Below, one piece after another: positions 56,198 to 64,000 of a stretch of DNA of 64,000 bases; the stretch's first letter is position 1; every line of letters starts with the position of its first letter. The position numbers and the translations under genes are program-made. The notes beneath the pieces were generated by a model. It was not told where the DNA came from and made no database searches. It saw only the letters and a list, made by a program, of their open reading frames with translations. Location: contig AP026542.1 in NCBI GenBank assembly GCA_026075535.2, forward strand, positions 7,564,001 to 7,628,000, in the 5' to 3' direction. Origin of the DNA: Tricholoma matsutake. Taxonomy: Eukaryota > Basidiomycota > Agaricomycetes > Agaricales > Tricholomataceae.

Positions 56198-56903
56198 TGT
56201 TAAGAACTGATCCTAGAGGGTTCGTCGGAATCTGATCAGACACTGCGGGTGCTGTTTACAGAAGGGTGTTGGGTCATTGCAGATTCTGGGGGAGGGGAAA
56301 TGGAAAGGACTTGGCTTCAGCTTGTAAGAAGCTGCACCCTTCACCTCGTCTGGTGTCCTAATTTCAAGTTGGAGGTTTGGAGGTAGGAACGGGAAAGTGC
56401 AGGTAAACACGGGAAGGAGTATGGAGGGACTTAGGTTAAGTTCAGATGAGGTTAGAACTTCAGAGGGAGACTGGAGGTTGAGTCGAACAGAGTTCAGACT
56501 CTTAGAGAACTGAGGTTGGAGTAGAAGGAGGTTTGGATTGGCAGATTAAAGTCGAGTCTATGTCGATATACGAACTAAGGAATACAAGGCGAAACTAACT
56601 AAGCTTAAATACTGTGGTCCGGAATAATGCGGAACAGGAATGAAGACTGCGGCAGTGTCTCAACTGCATAGATAAATTATCTAGCAGGAGCCGCACAGGA
56701 ATCCATAGTCAAATTTGCAATAGAGACGGCAGCCTTGGAAAGGCAGCCGTGGATGCTGTACAAGGCAGCCTGATGCACAGCAGTGTGGGCAGTGCAAGGC
56801 AGCCAGGAACGAAATCGGGAGGCGTAGACAAAAGTCATGTTTGACGTGCGGGAAAGGGTCGGATGGATGCAGGTTCCGATTGGGGGAGGAACAGTTCTTG
56901 ACA
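56198..56903 (-). repeat. 5' LTR of chromovirus C
   Basis: 706 bases. On the minus strand a TATA-like TATTTAAG lies at 56611-56604. About 28-35 bases downstream of it is AGTTCGTATAT (56576-56566), the predicted transcript start and self-primer. Confidence 0.9.
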
Positions 56904-57328
56904 CGCGCCAAGCCCAATGATGAGGTTTCTGTAGTAGTAGGAATAATATGGACCTCCTGTGTGAAGCAGTCACATACTACGAATATTGTATCATACCCTT
57001 GAGCCTCAGGTAATCCAGTAACAAAATCCACAGATATATCTCGCCACGGCACTTTAGGTATAGGGTTCAGCATTAATTTTCCTGCAGGTTTCTCTGGAAA
57101 TTTCTTCCCCCTCATGCACGTATTGCATCCATCCACATATCCCAACACATACTTTGAAATTCTGGGCCACCAATAATTTCTCATTACTAATTCCAACGTC
57201 TTCCATCTTCCTGGGTGTCCGGCAGTCAGCGTATTATGATGTAATGGGATGATCTCCCTTCGCAAATCCTGATCCTTCGGTACATACACTTTTCCTCAAA
57301 ACAACACCAACCCTTGTTCCTCAGCCCC
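56904..57328 (-). pseudogene. pol of chromovirus B: integrase zinc-binding region and start of the core
   Basis: KDQDLRREIIPLHHNTLTAG (with CGA coding Arg), HPGRWKTLELVMRNYWWPRI, CNTCMRGKKFPEKPAG and DISVDFVTGLPEAQGYD are readable. This is the integrase zinc finger (HH...CxxC) and first catalytic Asp. The sequence abuts the 3' end of C on the left and the poly-T of a LINE-like element at 57329 on the right, so the rest of B (RNase H, RT, gag, 5' LTR) is missing. Confidence 0.85.
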
Positions 57329-59189
57329 TTTTTTTTTTTTTTTTTTTTCTGGGTCAACAATTTATAACGTGGGGCTCGATCGCAGTCTGCGGAGCAGGAT
57401 ACAAACTTGGGTACTACGATAACTACGTGTTCCCCTGGCCCATCTCCTACCCAGGTCCTCGTTTTAGCCACTTTAGGCAGGCAGTGCCACAGACATTGGC
57501 CTCTCAGCCAGGAAAGGCAATAATCTGGAGGGGGAGCCCCCCTCCCAAAGCTAGCCATTAGATCGTCAGCTGGTGTGAAGTGGTCCCCCAGCCACATATC
57601 CAACCGAAGTCAGATCAGGCGCAGCAGTGTCAATTCACCGTAAATCCCCCCTTGCAGGAGGAATAACCGTCTGCATACTCCCAGCCAACAAGGATTGACC
57701 ACCCCAGACGAACAAGGTGGACCATCACCATGTCATGCACGAGTGACAGTAATGTGGCAGCTGGTTGTTCACCTGGTTATTCACCGGAACCGCCGTAAGC
57801 AGGGGGCCAAAGCCCCCCTCGAGCAAATGCACTGCAAGCACATGCACTCGATAGCAATTTCCCCCCCACAGCGGGGAGAACGTAAAGGGTAGCGACATTT
57901 GTCACCAACCCGACAGCAGCCAGTGGACTGGCGGTGATGGGTGTGGAGCAGGATGCCCCACACAAGTAGTGGCACGGCCATCTGTGATGATGATGGCACT
58001 GTACTGGGGATGAGGGTTCCCCAGGTTGGAGCTCTGGTGGAGCTGTTGGCATTGCCGCATGGGAAGCTGGGACAGCTGCCGGAGGTGTATGATCATCAGA
58101 ATGATCGTCTCCAGCTGTCCGTTTGGGCATTAGGAGCAAATTAGTACTGGTATATGATGCTAGTGATCAAAATACGCAGCGTGCAGTATAAGTGAGGGCC
58201 TCCTGCATAGCAAGGAAGTCCTTGAATTCGTCAGGGTCAGGGAGGACCTCCCCAGCCCACAGATCTCAAACTGCCTAGGGCAGCTGCTACCTCCAGTTCA
58301 TCCTGTGTGAACTGGGTGTCATAGTCTTGGGCGTCATCAAAGATGTCACCTGTGATCAGGGAGGGGTCGTGTAGACCCCGGTGAAGTGGATGGTCTCTGG
58401 TTTGCCATTTAGGCATAGAGAGTGAGTTAGCACAAGTAGATGACAATAAAAGTCAAGATACATAGCGTAGAGTCGATAGCAGATGGTCCCTTATCTCAGT
58501 TTCAGATCCATCCGATGCATCCTCCAAACACTCCAAGGGGGCATGCAGGCCACGCATCCTGCTGCTGGTGGGAGAAGATTGAACCTGGGTCATAACACCC
58601 CAGAGGAGTGAGCACCGGAGGTGAGGAGTCGGTGGTGAAATGCAGCCACCAGAGCATCGACCTAGCTATCAGGGGGCACCGTCACCTGGCCCCTTTTAGC
58701 GATGGTGTATTCCAACAGGTAGTCAGTGTAGCTTGTCCCTAGTAGTAGTGACTCACATAGCATGGAGGTTGGAAGCCCCAGAGACGACCAGCAGTCCAGT
58801 AACGATGTCTCTCCCCCTGAGCCAGACCTCCCCCAACTAAGCGAGTGCGTCGACTTGGGCAAGCGTTGAAGCAGGCATCCCACACCCACTCTAAGCCCCC
58901 ATAGGGACCTAGACTACTCTTTCATAGACACCACTCAACTAGCCAGGATCCTCGAAGCACAGGGGAATGAGACGAATAGCAGCCATTGTCAAAAACAATG
59001 ACTGGGGAATCCCCGGGGATCGGATGGACGGATCTCTTAGCAAATCAGGGCAGGCCTGGAGATGCCGAGAGCGTTCGTGATGGTGAAATCCGATCGAAAA
59101 TCAGACGAAAATTGGAGTCTCGACATTGCTACCAACATCGAGCAGGAGTGTTTACCACTGTTTATGGTGGTTGTAACAAGTCAAGGAGC
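57329..59189 (-). mobile_element. short LINE-like element 2, lacking matching flanks
   Basis: Poly-A tail (20 T at 57329-57348 on the plus strand) and the same 3' tail and 5' end as element 1. The interior is rearranged: pieces around ATACGCAGCGTG and ATACATAGCGTAG suggest a partial tandem duplication, and frames 57777-58139 (MPKRTAGDDHSDDHTPP) and 58237-58446 are both N-terminal MPK-type starts. The left flank is chromovirus B, the right flank Helitron, and no duplication is seen. One of its ends is therefore a rearrangement junction. Confidence 0.8.
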
Positions 59190-60635
59190 AACGACCCCAG
59201 TGGTCATTGATTACTGCCAGTCAATCTTAAACAGGGACAAGGAGGCCATGAGGGTGCATGATAATGAAGAAGAAGAAGGTGTTGAAAGGGGTGATTGTTC
59301 ATTTGTAGTACATGGACTCACTGGAGAAGAATTTTCAGAGATGACACTTGAAACCATTAAAGCGAGAGCTTTAGAGCATCTTACAAAGGATGGAAAAATA
59401 ACATTTGTCAGTCATGCATCTCAACCTGAGTTGATATACAAAAATCCACAACTTTTTCCATCTATGATGCCATGGCTATTTCCATATGGACTAGGTGGAA
59501 TTGGTAACAGCCATCATCAAGGCTGTTTATCAGGGCTAGCACATAAGAAACATCTTCTGATGTATTATGACAAGTGATTTCAAATGGATCCAGGATTTGC
59601 ACTTATTGCTTTAAACCATGAACAAATACAAGAAAGCACCACTGGAGGATATTTAACTGGGATAAGGCTTACTTCTCACAAGTGACAGACCGATTACACA
59701 ATCTTGACTTGCATGTTTTGATAGACATTTCTACTCGATTAAGTCAGAACATTCGTGTTAAGCCAGAAACAGATGCAGAAAAATTATGCTACAAGCTAAT
59801 GGGTGATCTGGAGGTTGTCAGCGGTCATGTCAAAGGTTCTGCAGCTTCCAAAAAATATATGCGGAATGAGATCTGGTCTCTTATGTCATATGTTGGAGCA
59901 CCATCATGGTTCATTACGCTATCACCTGCAGACAACAAGCATCCAATATGTCTTTACTTTGCTGACACAGATGAGGAGTTCAAACCCGACATAAGATTAC
60001 CTGATGATACATTCCGTCTTTTTGCCAATAATCTTGCTGCTGCTGTAAGATTTTTTGATTTTATGTGTCAGGCATTTATAAAAAATGTTTTAGGTGTAGG
60101 ACAAAAGCATCCTGGAGTATTTGGAGAAACTTTTGCATATTATGGCACTGTGGAACAACAAGGTCGATTGACACTACATCTACATATGTTAATTTGGATA
60201 AAGAATGCATTGTCACCTCAGGAGATTCGTGATTGAATTATGGATTGATCCTCAGATTTTCAATGGAAGATGGTTGAATATATAGAATCCATATACAAGG
60301 GTGAATTTTTCAATGGCCACACTGCTGATGTAAACCAATGTGTCAAAGAAGCACAACATAATGACTCTGAATATCTTGATCCCACTAAAACTATGCCAGA
60401 ACCTCCACCGGAGTGATGCCATGAAACTAGATGTGACTCTTGTGAAAACTGTAAAAAACTCAAGAGTTGGTGGTCACAATTTAGACAAACAATAGACGAT
60501 CTGGTCCTGCATTCAAATGTTCACAGCTGCTGCATGACAACTAAAGATAAAGATGGAAATGATATAAAAAAAGGTTGTTTGAACAAGCAAGGGCAATGCA
60601 GAGCGCGGTTTCCAAGAGATGTTGTAGAGCAAACC
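59190..60635 (+). pseudogene. Helitron Rep nuclease, N-terminal part
   Basis: In the first frame (to 59577) FVSHASQPELIYKNPQLFPS and MMPWLFPYGLGGIGNS match the Helitron-like N domain. Between 59578 and 59681 MDPGFALIALNHEQIQEST and TTGGYLTGIRL can be read with breaks. 59682-60236 has WSLMSYVGAPSWFITLSPAD, a typical Helitron block, and the HUH-type metal-binding motif LTLHLHMLIW with the histidines at 60177-60179 and 60183-60185. A degenerate stretch follows, then GQCRARFPRDVVEQT, which ends exactly at duplication AAACC and LTR A. The missing continuation is the minus-strand piece at 39974. The true 5' end is lost at 59189. Confidence 0.85.
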
Positions 60636-61037
60636 TGTTAGGGCAACACTCACTATCTGCTAGCTAAGACCATGCGGGTTCTCTCTACAAGAAGGGGGCG
60701 GGATCCATGCTCGTTATGGGGGGATTGATGGTTTTGATGCAAGGGGTTATTAATAGATGAGTTGGTTGAGAAAGGCCTTTCACACCAAAAGCGTAGGTGG
60801 AATACCTAAGAGAACACAACTGGGGTCCCCTAGGCATATACTTAGGGTTTATATACTATGTTACATATATTGTACATTGTTGTTACCAGCGCACTCGTAC
60901 ATGTGCATACATATTGATGCATGCAAAATAAAATTCTCATGCTATCAAAGTGTAGCGTCATTTGGCATCATGTAGCATAATTCAACATAATAAAATAAAA
61001 ATGAAATTTTATTAGGTAATGGGGTGGTTTCCTAACA
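60636..61037 (-). repeat. 3' LTR of chromovirus A
   Basis: 402 bases, TGTTAGG...CCTAACA, nearly identical to the LTR of B. Polypurine tract AAAAGGGGGGTAA (minus strand) is at 61038-61050. Confidence 0.9.
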
Positions 61038-62210
61038 TTACCCCCCTTTTATGCCTCGACTTCCAGGCAAGAAAATATTGTGTTTGTCCCCTCTGTGAAA
61101 TTTTGGTATGGCCAGAATCTCATCCCCTCATACACCATTCTCGCAATGCGACGCAGAGCATTCGGATTATGTTTAAAGAATTGGGCAATCGCGTTATGCA
61201 CTCGCTTACAATTCTCTTTGGGCTCCCACAAATTATTTTTGTTGGTATAGTTTTTCCACTTTATTAAGAACTCCAATTTGTTCCGTCGAAGACGTGAGTC
61301 TAGAATTTCTTCAACTACGTATTCTGGAGCACCTTCTACTATTATTGGAGGTTGTGGAGTAGTTTGTTGACCAGGAATAGTGGGTGGGCGATAAGGGCAT
61401 AGGCAGGATATGTTAATCTTGGGATCAATCTTGAATGATCAGCGTAATTTTAGCACTACTGCATCAGGCAAGATTACTTTAGAGATCGCATATGGGCCAA
61501 CTTGTTTCTCCGTAAGTTTCCTCGAAGGTCATGGAATATTTAGGTCCTTGGTACTTAGCCACACCAAGTCACCAACATTGTACTCTGGAGTGCGTGCTCG
61601 AGTATGATCCGCGTGTCGCATCATGTCATCATGTGCTTTCTTCAATGCCACCTCTGCTTCCTCTTGTACCTTTTGCATCTTAGATACAAAGTCTTCTACC
61701 AACTGTACTTTGACTTCCCTTCTGGGTTCTACTCCATGCGAGGATGATATCCATAATTTGCAAAAAAGGGTGACATACAAGTAGCCGAATGGAATTTGTT
61801 ATTGTGGGAAAATTCGGCAATTGCCAGCCATTCAGGCCAGTCGGTTTGTCGGTAGTTGACAAACATACATAGGTACTGCTCCAACTCCTGGTTCATTCTC
61901 TTTGTCTGCCCATCAGTCTGCGGGTGATATGCCGTAGATAATTTAGCTTGAATCCCAAATATGTTGTTCAGTTCTCGCATAAATGTGGAAGCAAATTGTG
62001 GTCCACAATCGGAGATAATGGTATTGGGTAACCCATGTAACCGCCATACCTGATTTAGATAGAGGCGCGCCAAGCCCAATGATGAGGTTTCTGTAGTAGT
62101 ACAAATAATATGGACCTCGTTTGTGAAGCGGTCGCATACTACAAATATTGCATCGTACTCTTGAGCCTCGGGTAATCCGGTAATAAAATCCACAGATATA
62201 TCTCACCACA
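61038..62210 (-). pseudogene. integrase core and chromodomain of chromovirus A
   Basis: 61729-62193 reads MDFITGLPEAQEYD, IISDCGPQFASTFM and [17 protein letters not shown]. The catalytic Glu of the DD35E triad is replaced by Lys (AAG at 61902-61900; the copy in B has GAG), and the Arg after the second Asp is Cys. The C-terminal chromodomain EFLIKWKNYTNKNNLWEPKE ends before the polypurine tract. Frames are separated by breaks near 61730 and 61400. Confidence 0.85.
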
Positions 62211-63758
62211 GCGCTTTAGGTATAGGGTTCGGCATTAATTTTCCTGCAGGTTTCTCTGGAAATTTCTTCCCCCTCATGCACATATCACATCCATCCACAT
62301 ACCCCAACACATACTTCAAAATTCCGGGCCACCAATAATTTCTCATTACTAATTCCAACATCTTCCATCTTCCTGGGTGTCCAGCAGTCGGTGTATTATG
62401 ATGTAACCAGACGATCTCCCTTCACAAATCCTGATCCTTCAGTACATACACTTTTCCTTGAAACAACACCAACCCTTGTTCCTCAGCCCATTCATCTCCT
62501 TTAATATTACCTTTCTTCTCTCCCTTCAGAGCTTTCACAGCTTCCACTACTTCATTGTCCATTTCTGAACATTGTCTAATTTTAGACAACATTTCCGTTT
62601 CCGAGCTATCTATTAATAGATGCCCTTGACGCATAGCACAAATGCGAAAGTATTCAGGTTTGAGTAAGGTAACATTCTTATTGTCCTCCTCTACCCCCCT
62701 TTTATGATCAATACGTCTGGATAATGCATCTGCTTTCCTCATTAAGCTTCCTGCTTTGTGGACCAAGTGAAAATTGAAATGCGATAGGAATAGTGCCCAA
62801 CGTGCTTGCCGGTGATTAAGCTTATTAGTGGACATGAAGTATTGCAGATTTTGATGATCTGTCCAGATCTCAATCTGATGCGTACATCCCTCCAAATAAT
62901 GCCTCCATGCCTCCAACTCTTTGTCATGCACATCATAATTCCTCTCCACATCATTCAACCCTTGGGACAAATATGCACAAGGATGCCATTTGTCATCTTT
63001 GCACAGCATTGATAATACCGCTCCAGTAGCAAAGTCGGATGCATCTGATTCCACTCGTAAAGGGCATGTGAAATCTACTGGGGCTAATATAGGTCCCTCC
63101 ACAAACTTCCTCTTCAACTCCTCAAAAGCCATCTGCTGCTGCTCTCCCCACCTCCACACTACTCCCTTTCGTGTAAGGTTATGTAAGGGTGCAGCAATTT
63201 TGGAAAAATTGTGCACAAAGCAACAATAATAATTTGCGAGTCCCAAGAAGGCTTGAACCTCCTTGACATGGGTGGGCACAGGCCAATCTGTGATTCCTGT
63301 ACCTTGATCGGATCCATTTTGATCCCATCAGGGCCAATTAATAATCCTAGAAACTCAATTTCGCTTGCCCCAAACACACACTTCTCTGGTTTCAAAAATA
63401 GATCATTCTCTGCTAACCTCCATAGCACCTCCTGCACTATCGCCTCATGATTTTCTTCATCCTCCATGAATATCAGAATGTCGTCAATAAATATTATTAC
63501 CACGCCTTTGTCTATTACGTCCTTGAAAATGTCATTCATCATATTTTGGAAGGTTGGGGGACTATTAGTCATCCCGAAAAACATGACAAGCGGCTCAAAG
63601 GATCCTCGACGCATAGCAAATGCAGCCTTCCACTCATCTCCTTTCTTTATTTGTACATTATTGTATCCCCATTGTAAATCCAATTTTGTAAAGACCTTGG
63701 CTTTTCCCACGTTGTCAATTATTTCTGAGATCAATGGCAGGGGGTACACATTCTTCAC
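62211..63758 (-). pseudogene. reverse transcriptase, RNase H and integrase zinc finger of chromovirus A
   Basis: RT begins in the palm ([38 protein letters not shown]) with catalytic [10 protein letters not shown], where Phe replaces the Tyr of YxDD. A frameshift near 63290 leads to the thumb and RNase H (VESDASDFATGAVL, VHDKELEAWRHYLEG, IEIWTDHQNLQYFMSTN, KADALSRR). The frame ends with TGA at 62422-62424, where B has CGA (KDQDLRREI). Past this the integrase zinc finger is readable but broken. The N-terminal half of RT is cut off by the inverted junction at 63758. Confidence 0.85.
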
Positions 63759-63821
63759 TTTCACAGAGGGGACAGACACAATATTTTCTCACCTGGAAGT
63801 CGAGGCATAAAAGGGGGGTAA

Positions 63822-64000
63822 TGTTAGGAAACCACCCCATTACCTAATAAAATTTCATTTTTATTTTATTATGTTGAATTACACTACATGATGCCAAATG
63901 ATGCTACACTTTGATAGCGTGAGAATTTTATTTCACACACATCAAAATGTACGCACATGTACGAGTGCGTTGGTAACAACAATGTACAATATATGTAACA
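63822..64000 (+). repeat. inverted LTR at the right end of A (cut by the window)
   Basis: It begins TGTTAGGAAACC immediately after the polypurine tract AAAAGGGGGGTAA in plus orientation, and follows the A/B LTR sequence to the window end. Confidence 0.9.

Larger units (their letters stand above)
41484..56903 (-). mobile_element. chromovirus C, with two nested insertions and a captured gene
   Basis: Termini TGTTAAGAACTG / CAGTTCTTGACA, 706-base LTRs. The 5-base duplication is CGTGC (41479-41483) against CGCGC (56904-56908); the uninserted homologue in A (near 62069) has CGCGC once. Order on the minus strand: 5' LTR, primer site, gag, protease, RT, RNase H, integrase, then a captured antisense gene where a chromodomain is expected, polypurine tract AAAGGGGGAAATAC and 3' LTR. 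D is inserted in the 3' LTR and a LINE-like element in pol. It has frameshifts and at least two lost catalytic residues, so it is inactive. Confidence 0.9.
60636..64000 (-). mobile_element. chromovirus A, with its 5' part replaced by an inverted 3' end
   Basis: The left LTR, polypurine tract and pol run on the minus strand to about 63758. From 63759 to 63821 the 63 bases next to the polypurine tract appear again in inverted orientation, followed by an LTR in plus orientation (63822 to the window end). gag, protease, primer site and the original 5' LTR are missing. The left flank has duplication AAACC (60631-60635); its partner is beside the other Helitron half (39970-39974). Confidence 0.85.

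Noticed and set aside
1..64000. tRNA, rRNA, telomere repeat or bacterial-type operon
   Set aside because: I looked for cloverleaf-like stems, rRNA cores and TTAGGG arrays and saw none. Codon structure and introns are eukaryotic. I could not run tRNAscan or covariance models.

Overview
The window is a mobile-element graveyard from a filamentous fungus, most likely a basidiomycete of the Agaricomycetes. I infer this from Ty3/gypsy chromoviruses with C-terminal chromodomains, a Helitron with a Pif1-type helicase and a C-terminal cysteine-peptidase-like region, and a captured gene with a short fungal-type intron. I find no ordinary host gene that I can defend, and no rRNA, tRNA or CRISPR. Names A-F, X, Y and Z below are local labels. 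Layout. 1-1793: minus-strand remnant of chromovirus F, running off the left edge. 1994-2535: LTR-like promoter and leader holding an array of small hairpins. 2536-8230: unassigned sequence with a few small repeats and one possible degenerate gene. 8231-12721: unit 1 of AT-rich repeat X, with a 5'-truncated LINE inserted at about 8904-10902. 12722-14018 plus 30871-32464: unit 2 of X, split by degenerate chromovirus E (14019-30781). E is itself interrupted by a foldback-like element Z (16724-19050) and a hAT-like element Y (21269-25382); Y contains an inverted X copy (21491-24268). 32592-39974: C-terminal part of a Helitron on the minus strand, interrupted by a short LTR element without pol genes (35215-38147). 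39975-40048: scrap of an LTR of chromovirus A. 40049-41483 plus 56909-57328: truncated chromovirus B. B is split by chromovirus C (41484-56903), which carries a captured antisense gene. C is in turn interrupted by intact chromovirus D (41937-47983, inside its 3' LTR) and by a short LINE-like element (52195-54394, inside pol). 57329-59189: a second short LINE-like element. 59190-60635: the N-terminal part of the same Helitron, on the plus strand. 60636-64000: chromovirus A, whose left LTR abuts the Helitron at target duplication AAACC; the matching copy of that duplication lies 20.7 kb away beside the other Helitron half. The insertions can be ordered from target-site duplications (TSDs). D looks youngest and possibly active: its LTRs differ at 1 of 426 bases and gag and pol are intact. 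The others are dead. Most of their in-frame stops are TGA at places where CGA would restore arginine, pointing to CpG decay. Most notable: a possible self-priming arrangement in C and D, an 89-bp duplication flanking E with a natural empty site in the window, a spliceable captured gene antisense inside C, a hairpin array with a conserved AAGCC loop, and one Helitron whose nuclease motifs now lie 20 kb apart in opposite orientation.
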